Source of the DNA: Actinotignum timonense
GTDB taxonomy: Bacteria; Actinomycetota; Actinomycetes; Actinomycetales; Actinomycetaceae
Length of the DNA: 64,000 nt
Reading direction: 5' to 3'
Assembly: GCF_030216305.1 (NCBI RefSeq)
Contig: NZ_JASOKT010000001.1
Coordinates: 124,001-188,000, forward strand
This document shows positions 9,555-17,218 of the stretch, one piece after another; position 1 is the first letter of the stretch; each line of letters opens with the position of its first letter. Both the position numbers and the translations under genes were made by a program. Under the pieces are notes generated by a model. That model was not told where the DNA came from, did not search any database, and saw nothing but the letters and a program-made list of their open reading frames with translations.

Positions 9555-10789
9555 TGCTCCCCCTCCGGTGTGCTTTCCGGTGTATGTTCACGGATGGCCG
9601 GCGTAGCGGCGGCGTCGCCCTCCTGCGCGCGTAAGCGCGTGCAATAATCGGCCACCGCGCGCGCAACTTCCGGTGGTTCTAGGGCGACCACATCGTCGAT
9701 TTGCACGAGGAGTGAGACGAGCCACGGGAGGGAGCGGGCACGGACCTCAATGGTGAGCAGCTCCTCGCCAGCGCGCGCATTCGCGGTGCTGAGCGCATTC
9801 GCGTTGCCGTGATCTTCATTCGCATCGCCGCGCTTATCCGCGATGCCGAGCTCTTCGTTCGCTTCGCGTAGCCGTGCGCCGGGCAGGGTTTCCGCTACCC
9901 AGCGCGAGGCTCCGGTGACGGTGATACGCACGTCCGTGCCGCTCGGCTCCCAGGTGTTCTCCCCGCGGGCGCGCTGTGCTTTCTCGTTTTTCTCCACCTC
10001 GGCGAGGGCCCGGCGAGCCTCCGCGCGTTCCGATCTGCTGAGCTTCGCGCCGGGGCGGGCCGCGGTTATGCGATCCAGGCGGAAATGGCGCAGGCCCTGC
10101 TCGGTGAGGGTACGCAGCAGCGGGGCGTCGCCGGCCAAGATGACGAGGGGAATAACGTGTTCGTGCCCGGCGCGCGCGTGCGGAAGCGGATCGTTGAACG
10201 CGCGTTCGTAGTTGAAATCGAGGTAGCAGCCACCTTCGAGGGCGGCGTGCACGGCTTCCATGGTTGCCGCGTCGGCGGCCGGGCGGGTGGGTGGCCAGAG
10301 CGCGCCTTCGTATCCGGCTTCGCGCACCGCCTCCCCCAGCGCAGCGCGGGTGGCGGTGAGGGTCGCGGCGGCTGGCCCGGGGGCGGTAACATCCCGGGCG
10401 GCGTCAAGCAGCGCGGCCACCACCATCGCATCGTCCAGGGTGAAGGGAATAACCGGGTCATCGGTCATGGAGCGCAGGTAGACGCGGCTCTCCGGCCCGG
10501 CCACGGTATCCGCCTGCGCCATATTTTCCGGCAGCTCCGCGGCGCACGCACCTGCCGCGCTATCGGCCGGCGCCGTGCTCCCCGCGCAAGCACCGCGTTC
10601 GGGAAGCTCCAATTCGAAGGGGACATCAAAATCGGCGGTTTCGGCCAGGTTGGCATCCCAAAGGTAATCGAGGGTGCGCTTCCAGGAGGGGAACTGGAAA
10701 TGTGCGGTTAGCTCGGCCAAAGTGGCGCCCTGGGGGCGTTCATGCAGGTAGATCAGCATCCCGAGGGTGGTGACGATATCGGTACTCAT
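9551..10789 (-). CDS. pafC: WYL-domain transcriptional regulator PafC
   Basis: The second half of the PafB/PafC heteromer that activates the RecA-independent DNA-damage response in mycobacteria. The 412-residue protein has a helix-turn-helix region (about 1-50), a WYL-type domain in the middle (LDFNYERAFND, HFRLDRITAA) and a WCX-like C-terminus. It is longer than usual because of low-complexity Ala/Asp/Asn-rich stretches (about 65-95 and 325-345) and an acidic tail. The start ATG overlaps the pafB stop (ATGA) and the stop overlaps helY (ATGA). The lack of pafA next door leaves DNA damage, not the proteasome, as the likely role. Confidence 0.88.
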   Translation of the reverse strand: MSTDIVTTLGMLIYLHERPQGATLAELTAHFQFPSWKRTLDYLWDANLAETADFDVPFELELPERGACAGSTAPADSAAGACAAELPENMAQADTVAGPESRVYLRSMTDDPVIPFTLDDAMVVAALLDAARDVTAPGPAAATLTATRAALGEAVREAGYEGALWPPTRPAADAATMEAVHAALEGGCYLDFNYERAFNDPLPHARAGHEHVIPLVILAGDAPLLRTLTEQGLRHFRLDRITAARPGAKLSRSERAEARRALAEVEKNEKAQRARGENTWEPSGTDVRITVTGASRWVAETLPGARLREANEELGIADKRGDANEDHGNANALSTANARAGEELLTIEVRARSLPWLVSLLVQIDDVVALEPPEVARAVADYCTRLRAQEGDAAATPAIREHTPESTPEGEQ

Positions 10790-11838
10790 CGCGATCCCCC
10801 CGTCTCCAGCCCGGTGGCTTCACTCAGGTTAATGAGATTGTTCACCCGGCGCTCCCATTCTTCGCGCAGTTCGCCAGGGGCGGCCAGGCGCACATCCACC
10901 CCGTAAAAAGCCAGATATTCGAAAATACGATTAAGGCCCACGGTGGAGAATCGGTAGGCCGTCCAGCCCGTGGGGGCTGGTGCGTGTGCGGGAGCTGGCG
11001 CATCTGCTAGAGCTGGCACATTCGTTGGAGCCAAAGTTCCTGCTACAGCCGGCGCATCCGCGTGGCTGAGTTTCTCCCCGCGGGCGGCAAGGGCGGCCGC
11101 GGCGCCGTCGCGAATATGCAGAATGATGTCCACATCAAAATGCTCCCCGCTCACCTCCCCGCGCGGGAACTCGCACCGATCACCCACGCTGAGGGTCCCG
11201 GAAATTACGCGACTGAGGCGGAAGGTTCGCTCCGCCCAGGGGCCGAAATCCTTAAGGCCGCTCTCCCGCGAGCGTGCCAGCCCGGAAACATAGAACATGC
11301 CGTAATGTTCAGCGAAATTCCACGGCTCTACCTCGTAATGTTTGACCAGGTCAGCACCCCTGCGGTAATCGAAGCTGACCCGGCGGCGGTACTGCAAGGC
11401 ACGCGCAACCACCCGCGCTGCCGCGCCACCCGGAATCCGGACGCGCAAGTGGGTGGGGACTGCGGCGTCGCCGCTTTCCGGAGGCGCGCCCGCAAGAAGT
11501 TTCGCCACCCCCAGGCGCGCCGATTCACCTTGGGGATCTCCCGCCTCGATACTGGAGCGCAGGGCGTGGAGCACCCCGGCGCCGATCCCGGTGACGCGCG
11601 CGAGCACCGGCGCCGCGGAATCGTATGAATAACGCCACTGGTCGTCAAAAATAATGGGATAACCGGCTTCCCGCAGCGCGTCAATATCGCGTTGGAAGGT
11701 GCGCAGATCGATTCCCGCTTCGGCGTAGGCCGGGATGCGCTCCATGAGTTCGGCCGCGGTGAGGAAACTGCCGCGGCGAATCGTGTGGAGGAGCGCGAGT
11801 TGGCGTTCGCGGTGCCGGCGTGTCTCTTTCTGCTTCAC
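10786..11838 (-). CDS. pafB: WYL-domain transcriptional regulator PafB
   Basis: Partner of PafC. The N-terminal winged helix (residues about 10-75, with RTFQRDIDALREAGYPI) is of the HTH_11 type. The WYL domain follows (about 135-210, with SFDYRRG and RTFRLSRV), then a WCX-like end. An Ala/Pro-rich, repeat-like insertion (ALADAPAPAHAPAPTG) lies at about 268-290. It starts with GTG only 33 bases from the divergent DUF3866 gene, so the two promoters must be short or overlap. It is the first gene of the five-gene unit. Confidence 0.88.
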   Translation of the reverse strand: MKQKETRRHRERQLALLHTIRRGSFLTAAELMERIPAYAEAGIDLRTFQRDIDALREAGYPIIFDDQWRYSYDSAAPVLARVTGIGAGVLHALRSSIEAGDPQGESARLGVAKLLAGAPPESGDAAVPTHLRVRIPGGAAARVVARALQYRRRVSFDYRRGADLVKHYEVEPWNFAEHYGMFYVSGLARSRESGLKDFGPWAERTFRLSRVISGTLSVGDRCEFPRGEVSGEHFDVDIILHIRDGAAAALAARGEKLSHADAPAVAGTLAPTNVPALADAPAPAHAPAPTGWTAYRFSTVGLNRIFEYLAFYGVDVRLAAPGELREEWERRVNNLINLSEATGLETGGSR

Positions 11839-11871
11839 GTACCCAGCCTAGCCGACGGTAGAGTTAAAGCC

Positions 11872-12984
11872 GTGATGATGTGGCGCAGAGGGAAAATTAT
11901 TTCCCTGGGGAAAACATGGCGCGGGGCGCGCGAAGCCGAGGTGGAACTTGAGGACGGCAGTCGCGCTCGGGCGCTTGCCTATCCCGATCTGGTGGGCGAA
12001 CCGGCTGCCGGTGATACCGTGCTGCTCCAGGCGAGCGCCGCCGCGCGCGGGCTGGGCACCGGCGGGTATTTCTTTGTGTGCGCGATTCCGGAGCGGCTCC
12101 CCGCCGACTCCCCCACGCCCGGCCATATCGTCAAGGCCCGCTACACGCCGCTCCAGTACCTCACCCTGGGGGTTGATGAACAGAATTCCCCGTACCACGA
12201 GCTGCTGCGCGAGGCGGATTCCATTGCCGGGATCCCGGTGGTGGTTGCGGATTTACATTCGGCGCTTCCCGCGATTGTTGCCGGGGTGCGTGCGCGCGTG
12301 CCGGGTGCGCGTATTGCGTATGTGATGGACGACGGCGGAGCTCTGCCAGCGTGGTTCTCCCGCACCGCTGCGCAATTGGAAGATCTCGGCCTTATCCTGG
12401 GCACAATTTCGTGCGGGCAGGCCTTCGGGGGGAAGCTCGAAGCTGTCACGATCTACACTGCCTTGCTGGCGGCGCGCCTGGTGTGGCAGGCCGATGTAGC
12501 CGTGGTGGCACAAGGGCCGGGGAATTTAGGCACGGATACCCGATGGGGATTTTCTGGCACGCGCGTCGGTGAGCATCTCAATGCCGCGGATACCCTGGGA
12601 GGAATCCCGATTGCGGCCTTGCGCATGTCGAGCGCGGATCAGCGGGAGCGCCACCTGGGGCTTTCCCATCACAGCGTGACCGCCTTGAGGCGGGTGGCGC
12701 GCTGCCGGGTAAGCTGCCCGGTGCCGGTGCTGGGTGAGGATGCGCTCTCCCGCGCGGTTCCCGCTGAGGTGGGAGTGCGGCTGACCGAGCAACTGGACGA
12801 GCTTTTCCAGGCCCCGCACCTAGAGCGCGTGGACGTGGAGGTGGATGCGGTGGCGAGCGCCCTCGCGAACTTCCCGGTACGGCTGTCTACGATGGGGCGT
12901 TCGCTCACCGAAGATCCCCTCAATTTCTTAGCGGCCAGCGCGGCCGGCTACGCGGCTGGGGAGCTAGTGGCGCGGGCGAGGTGA
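11872..12984 (+). CDS. DUF3866 family protein
   Basis: A 370-residue protein matching the DUF3866 pattern: MWRRGKI start, ALAYPDLVGEP, GHIVKARYTPLQ, VADLHSALPAIVAG, AYVMDDGGALP and VAQGPGNLGT. No biochemical role is established for the family, and I infer none. I chose the GTG at 11872 (ATG codons follow at 11875 and 11878) because anything longer would overlap pafB antisense. The 3' end (from 12941) is duplicated 1.2 kb downstream at 14154-14261, flanking a foreign-looking gene. Confidence 0.8.
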   Translation: MMMWRRGKIISLGKTWRGAREAEVELEDGSRARALAYPDLVGEPAAGDTVLLQASAAARGLGTGGYFFVCAIPERLPADSPTPGHIVKARYTPLQYLTLGVDEQNSPYHELLREADSIAGIPVVVADLHSALPAIVAGVRARVPGARIAYVMDDGGALPAWFSRTAAQLEDLGLILGTISCGQAFGGKLEAVTIYTALLAARLVWQADVAVVAQGPGNLGTDTRWGFSGTRVGEHLNAADTLGGIPIAALRMSSADQRERHLGLSHHSVTALRRVARCRVSCPVPVLGEDALSRAVPAEVGVRLTEQLDELFQAPHLERVDVEVDAVASALANFPVRLSTMGRSLTEDPLNFLAASAAGYAAGELVARAR

Positions 12985-13042
12985 GCTACATGCCCGAGGT
13001 GACCCGCGCGGCCGGTGGGCCGGTGGCGCGCAGCTGCGTCGT
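12941..13042 (+). repeat. Copy A of a ~105-bp imperfect direct repeat (DUF3866 3' end)
   Basis: Covers the last codons of the DUF3866 gene (GYAAGELVARAR, stop) and about 60 bases of downstream sequence ending CAGCTGCGTCGT. A second copy, same orientation, lies at 14154-14261, mostly identical with a 6-base length difference. The two copies bracket about 1.1 kb. Confidence 0.85.
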
Positions 13043-13276
13043 GATTGCCCTAGCAATTCCTGAGGACTGATGTGAGGCGACCTTAGCGGTTGCCGGGTAT
13101 GCGCTTCTTGGGCGAAGGATACGTGCGGAACATCCGCAAACCTCCTAGATCGTGCGTGACAAACACCCAACTGGGTGCTTCGCATATCTAGTGTGCGCAA
13201 CTGTTCGGGTTTTGTGTGGGGTACGAAAAACACCCGCCTTGGCTGGGTCAAGGCGGGTGTTTTTCGTACATGAGGG
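12985..13276. other. Intergenic region after DUF3866
   Basis: Holds the tail of repeat copy A (to 13042), then about 180 bases with no recognisable gene. It ends in a perfect bidirectional terminator hairpin (13221-13269), which serves the convergent minus-strand gene. Confidence 0.6.
13221..13269. terminator. Bidirectional intrinsic terminator, 21-bp perfect stem
   Basis: GTACGAAAAACACCCGCCTTG pairs perfectly with its reverse complement across a 7-base loop. The A-run and T-run sit inside the stem, so it can terminate in both directions. It lies 7 bases past the stop of the minus-strand gene 13277-14053. Confidence 0.9.
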
Positions 13277-14053
13277 CTAAGGGCAACGCCAGGCGTTACC
13301 CTTCGTATCAAGCTGCCAACAATCGTCAGTGCCGTTAGGCTCCCAAGACTCCACCCATCGCCCACCGCCACTATTCACCGCAGGTTCCGGCGCAGCTGGT
13401 GCCTCATAGACAGGCTCGGGCGCGGGTGCTTCATAAGCCGGCTCGGAATAGCTCTCATCGCCGCCGCTATAACCAGCATCCCCACTTACCTCAGCGCGGC
13501 TGTCGCTGGCCGGGGCATCCGCAGCCGGTGCTTCAGGTGCAGGAGCCGCAGCGGCCACGCGCGCCTTGACAGCCTCGGTCTTGGACTTGGCTTCGGGCAG
13601 CTTCAAGCCGGCCCCTCGCAGGCTGTCGCATTCGGGGTCGAGGCTGGCCGGGCACTCCTTATCCAGGTAGGTGGCTACGGCGTTGGCCTGTTCGGTAGTC
13701 ATCTTCTTCGAAAGCTCGGCCAGCTCACCCGCGAGCTTCTCGCGCTTGGTAGTAGCTTCTTTTACCTTGGCCGCGTCTTTGCCCGGCTTTTCGGCCAGCC
13801 CGGCCTTAGCATCCGCGACCGCCTTTTCCAGGGCGGAACAGGTTTCAGCGTCCCCGCCGTTATCGGTGCAGCCAGCGGTATCCACACCGGACACCACTTT
13901 TTCCAGGGCTGTACCAGCCTTGGTGTAGGCGGCCGTAGCTTCATCGAGCGCTTTAGCGCGGTTGTTATGGGCCACAACCGCCCATAGGCCAGCCCCCAGC
14001 AGCACTACAGCCATAACGCCGGCAATAATCGCCGCGATCTTCTTCCGGGACAT
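13277..14053 (-). CDS. Membrane-anchored extracellular protein of unknown function
   Basis: I do not recognise this 258-residue protein. It has a short basic start (MSRKK), one membrane segment at about 5-28 (AAIIAGVMAVVLLGAGLWAVV), an Ala/Lys-rich helical, probably coiled-coil region (about 30-150) with paired cysteines, a Pro/Ala/Glu/Tyr-rich linker with repeated YEAPAPEP, and a compact C-terminal segment with two Cys and several Trp (GGGRWVESW, DDCWQL, AWRCP). That end could be a small disulphide-bonded wall- or ligand-binding module. The start at 14053 is preceded by AGAGGA. The gene lies between direct repeats of the DUF3866 end, which suggests it was gained as a unit. Confidence 0.75.
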   Translation of the reverse strand: MSRKKIAAIIAGVMAVVLLGAGLWAVVAHNNRAKALDEATAAYTKAGTALEKVVSGVDTAGCTDNGGDAETCSALEKAVADAKAGLAEKPGKDAAKVKEATTKREKLAGELAELSKKMTTEQANAVATYLDKECPASLDPECDSLRGAGLKLPEAKSKTEAVKARVAAAAPAPEAPAADAPASDSRAEVSGDAGYSGGDESYSEPAYEAPAPEPVYEAPAAPEPAVNSGGGRWVESWEPNGTDDCWQLDTKGNAWRCP

Positions 14054-14153
14054 CTTTGATTTTCCTCTATATTTATGCACCGTGCTTTGGTTACCAGAAT
14101 AGCGGTGCGCGGTAGGGTATAGGCGGCTAACACCAACCTCGTTCCAGCGGACT

Positions 14154-14261
14154 CGGCCAGCTACGCGGCCGGGGAGCTGGTGGCGCGGGCACGGCCGAGG
14201 TGAGCTGCATGCCCGAGGTGAGCTGCGCGCCTGATGGGCCGGTGGCGCGCAGCTGCGTCGT
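14154..14261 (+). repeat. Copy B of the DUF3866 3'-end repeat (gene remnant)
   Basis: In the DUF3866 frame it still reads SYAAGELVARARPR and a stop, then the same downstream sequence through CAGCTGCGTCGT. Nothing upstream of it resembles the rest of the DUF3866 gene, so it is a vestigial end, not a second gene. It lies between the unknown membrane protein and the stop of ribY. Confidence 0.85.
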
Positions 14262-14266
14262 CGTTC

Positions 14267-15313
14267 TTAATGCGCGCTACCAACGGTCAGATCAACGAAA
14301 GCATCGGCCGCAGCGACCGGTTCGCGCAAGAGCTTCTCGGACATGAACGCGGCCATCGCCTCCCAACGCTGCGCGTCCTGCACCCCGAGCGGAGTGCGCC
14401 CGGCGTAAAGCTCAATGGTATTCGCGAGGACTTTCTCAGCCGCGGCCGCGTTATCCGCTTCGCGCAGAGCCGGCACATGCTTTGCTGTGATCTCCACGGT
14501 TTCCTTCGGGTTGCTGCGCGCGAAGTTCACCGCGCGGTCAAGAGCTGCGAGCATGCGGGTGAAATCATCGCGATGGGCATCCGCGGTGGAGCGCAGCGAA
14601 CCGAGCCCCACGCCCACGAGCGGCAGCCCGCCCGGGAGCATCTCGATAGTGCGCACCGGCACCCCCTGGCGTTCCACGCTGGGAACATCGGAGTTACGGA
14701 AGCCGATAATCGCGTCCACTTCCCCGCTGGCCAGGGCCGCGGCCTGGGTGTAACCGATGTAGTTCACGCTAATATCCGATTCACTCCAGTTGTGGGCGGC
14801 CATGAGCGCCTGGAGCGCATAGTAGTTTTCCCCGTACGGGCCGGGCAGGCCGACGCGGCGGCCGGCCAGGTCAGCGGCGCTCTTGATCGGGGAATCGGCC
14901 GGGACGATGAGCGTGACGGGGTAATCCTGGTACATCGTGGCCCAATTGACTACGTCGATACCGTTGGAGCGGCCTTCCACCATTTCATCGCCGCCGGCAA
15001 AGACCACATCCTCGCTACCGCTGGACAGCGCGCCGAGGAGGGATTCTTGGGCGCCGTGGTGACGCAGCGTGATATCGAGCCCGGCTTCGCGGAAATAGCC
15101 CTGGTCTTCGGCCACGTAGAAGGGTGCGAATTGGATATCGGGAACATAGGTGAGGCCAACGGTGAGGGAAGCGGTGGCGCTCGCGGTAGTTGGCTGCGCG
15201 GCGGAGGGGGAGGCGTTTTCCCCGTTTTTATCCGCGCCGCCTCCCGCGGTGCCTCCCGCGCATCCGGCCAGGCCGAGGGTAGCGGCCGCGAGTGTGGCAA
15301 TGAGTCGTTTCAT
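14267..15313 (-). CDS. ribY: Riboflavin ABC transporter substrate-binding lipoprotein (RibY-like, NMT1/THI5 fold)
   Basis: A 348-residue periplasmic-binding-type lipoprotein: signal peptide with lipobox LAGC (Cys18), a Gly/Ser/Ala linker, then an NMT1/THI5-like domain from about 50 (LTVGLTYVPDIQFAPFYVAE, GYFREAGLDI, PADSPIKSAADLAGRRVGLPG). The fold is shared by thiamine-precursor binders (ThiY), but the FMN riboswitch upstream of its operon points to riboflavin or a flavin. RibXY systems of this kind are described in Chloroflexi and Actinobacteria. AAAGGA lies 5 bases before the ATG. No ATPase gene is adjacent. The specificity is inferred from the riboswitch. Confidence 0.85.
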   Translation of the reverse strand: MKRLIATLAAATLGLAGCAGGTAGGGADKNGENASPSAAQPTTASATASLTVGLTYVPDIQFAPFYVAEDQGYFREAGLDITLRHHGAQESLLGALSSGSEDVVFAGGDEMVEGRSNGIDVVNWATMYQDYPVTLIVPADSPIKSAADLAGRRVGLPGPYGENYYALQALMAAHNWSESDISVNYIGYTQAAALASGEVDAIIGFRNSDVPSVERQGVPVRTIEMLPGGLPLVGVGLGSLRSTADAHRDDFTRMLAALDRAVNFARSNPKETVEITAKHVPALREADNAAAAEKVLANTIELYAGRTPLGVQDAQRWEAMAAFMSEKLLREPVAAADAFVDLTVGSAH

Positions 15314-15435
15314 GGGTGTCCTTTCTTGTGTGGTGCGCTTCTATGCGCTGGGGTCTTGTTGGTGCGTGAGTTGTGGCTATGGGTTGGGCTTTGGCGGCCA
15401 GCGTTAGCGCACCGGATCGTTACCGCACGGCATCG

Positions 15436-16239
15436 TCACCGCACCGCCGCGGTCACGTGTTTTTCGACGGTAAAGATGAGCAGGTAGATGCTGATGGCGG
15501 CTGTGGCCATGACGACGATGACGGCGAACATTCCGGTGATGTCTCCGGTGGGTTGGGCGCGCGAGAGTTCGGTGCCCAGGCCCGCTCCCCCGATGATCAT
15601 TTCGCCCACGACGGCGCCGGTGATGGAAAGGGTGAATCCGGTGCGCAGGCCGGCCAGGATGGAGGGCGCGGCCAGGGGGACGATGATGGGGAAAAGGAGG
15701 GTGAGCCGAGCGGCGCCGTCGAGCCGAGCTGCGGCGATGACGTCGCGGTCGATAGCGTGCACGCCCACCGAGGTCGAGACGATAATCGGGAAAATCACCA
15801 TGATGGTGCAGAGCACCACAATGGAGGGCATCCCGTAGCCAATCCACACCACGAGGAGGGGGGCGAGGGCAACGGCGGGGACGGCTTGTGAGGCGGCGAG
15901 GAAAGGTTGGAGTGCGCTGTTGAGGAGGCGCCAGCGGGCCAGCGCGATGCCGAGGGGAATTCCGAGGAGGGCCGCCCAGGCGCAGCCGGTGAGGGCCGCG
16001 GTGAGGGTGTTGCCCAGTGCGCTGAGGAGGTAGGGCGGGTGGTCGCCGATTCCGAGGAGTGCGGTGGCGAGGCGTTGCCCGACCGCGCCGGGCGCGGGAA
16101 GGAGATGCTCGGGCACCAGGTGGGCGCGGGTGACCACCACCCAGAGGAGAAAAACCGCGAGGAGAGAAAGGGTGGCGGGTACCCACGCGGTGCGAGACGA
16201 GCGCGGGCGTGGGTGAGAGTTGCGGCGCACAGTGTTCAC
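15436..16239 (-). CDS. ribX: Riboflavin ABC transporter permease (RibX-like)
   Basis: A 267-residue BPD_transp_1 permease with about six membrane segments. The cytoplasmic EAA-type loop is recognisable as IAAARLDGAARLTLLFPIIVP. I placed the start at GTG 16239, with AGGA 8 bases upstream; the open frame continues upstream only because it runs through the leader and riboswitch. It is first in the operon, 122 bases ahead of ribY, and is controlled by the FMN riboswitch at 16352-16458. It resembles ThiX-type permeases, so riboflavin as substrate rests on the riboswitch. The ATPase must be supplied from elsewhere. Confidence 0.85.
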   Translation of the reverse strand: MNTVRRNSHPRPRSSRTAWVPATLSLLAVFLLWVVVTRAHLVPEHLLPAPGAVGQRLATALLGIGDHPPYLLSALGNTLTAALTGCAWAALLGIPLGIALARWRLLNSALQPFLAASQAVPAVALAPLLVVWIGYGMPSIVVLCTIMVIFPIIVSTSVGVHAIDRDVIAAARLDGAARLTLLFPIIVPLAAPSILAGLRTGFTLSITGAVVGEMIIGGAGLGTELSRAQPTGDITGMFAVIVVMATAAISIYLLIFTVEKHVTAAVR

Positions 16240-16351
16240 GTCCTGGTTCCTGACCTTCCCGATGGCCGGGAATGCTGAAACCGGGAGACGCTGACGCCGC
16301 GGCACGCCGAAATAGCGTAGCCGAAGCAGGGCTTGGAGCCCTTCGATGCGC

Positions 16352-16458
16352 CTCCCATCCGGACTGTTACCGTCGGTTGGGGAATTCCACCCCATCGGCC
16401 ACTTGCGTGGTTCGCGGACTGTTACCGCCGGTTCAGACTTTCACTGACCCCGGTGCAT
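16352..16458 (-). promoter_or_regulatory. FMN riboswitch (RFN element)
   Basis: Read on the minus strand, the conserved RFN blocks appear in order: CGGGGTCAGTGAAAGTCTGA, ACCGGCGGTAACAGTCCGCG, a variable arm, GGGGTGGAATTCCCCAACCG, then ACGGTAACAGTCCGGATGGG. These are the signature strands of the six-helix FMN aptamer. It lies about 110 bases before ribX, and a TAATAT -10-like box sits just upstream (16467-16472). FMN binding should switch off riboflavin import. I see no obvious terminator with a U-run, so the expression platform may act on translation of ribX. Confidence 0.96.
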
Positions 16459-16533
16459 CATGTTCTATATTAGCCTTTCGGGTGCTGGCGTGCACCCGTG
16501 GTTAATGTGTTGCGTGCGGGCGTGCACCCGTAG

Positions 16534-17208
16534 TTAATTTGAGGCGTGCTGGCACGCGCCCGCGGCAAGTTCACGGAGCTTCTCCACTTCGGCATAAGCA
16601 TCCTCTGCACGGAATACCGCCGAGCCCGCCACGAAGTTATTGGCTCCAGCGGCTGCGGCCTGTTCGATGGTGGAGCGGGAAATGCCGCCGTCTACCTGGA
16701 TCCATACGTCCAAGCCGGCTGCTTCAATAGCGCGCCGAGTGCGGGTGACTTTCGGCATCATCGTTTCGATGAAGCTCTGCCCGCCGAATCCCGGCTCCAC
16801 GGTCATGATGAGGATCATGTCGAATTCGTTGAGGATATCGAGGTACGGCTCGATGGGGCTAGCGGGTTTGAGGGCTAGTCCGGCGCGGGCGCCCTGCGCG
16901 CGTAGTTCGCGGGCCAGGCGCAGCGGGGCTTGGCAGGCTTCGGCGTGGAAAGTGACAGAGGCGGCTCCTGCCTCAGCGTAGGCGGGGGCCCACCGATCCG
17001 GGTTCTCGATCATGAGGTGCGCGTCCAGCGGAACACTGGTTGCCTGCGCCGCCGCCTCAAAAATAGGCAGGCCGAGGGCGAGGTTGGGGACAAAATGGTT
17101 ATCCATAATATCCACGTGCACGAAATCGGCGTTGGAGATTTTCTCCAGTTCGTCAGCGAGATGCCCGAAATCGCAGTTGAGGATCGAGGGGGAAATCTTC
17201 ACGTCCAT
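16534..17208 (-). CDS. rpe: Ribulose-phosphate 3-epimerase
   Basis: Interconverts ribulose-5-phosphate and xylulose-5-phosphate. The 224-residue TIM barrel has [56 protein letters not shown] and the phosphate-binding VAGSAVF. It follows rsmB by 10 bases. In mycobacteria rpe is followed by riboflavin-synthesis genes (ribG); here the next gene cluster on the same strand is the riboflavin importer. Confidence 0.97.
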   Translation of the reverse strand: MDVKISPSILNCDFGHLADELEKISNADFVHVDIMDNHFVPNLALGLPIFEAAAQATSVPLDAHLMIENPDRWAPAYAEAGAASVTFHAEACQAPLRLARELRAQGARAGLALKPASPIEPYLDILNEFDMILIMTVEPGFGGQSFIETMMPKVTRTRRAIEAAGLDVWIQVDGGISRSTIEQAAAAGANNFVAGSAVFRAEDAYAEVEKLRELAAGACQHASN

Positions 17209-17218
17209 GATGGTCCTT

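Noticed and set aside
14267-16239. Thiamine-precursor (ThiXY) assignment
   Set aside because: The fold fits, but the upstream aptamer is FMN-type; none of the thiamine-pyrophosphate riboswitch signatures is present.
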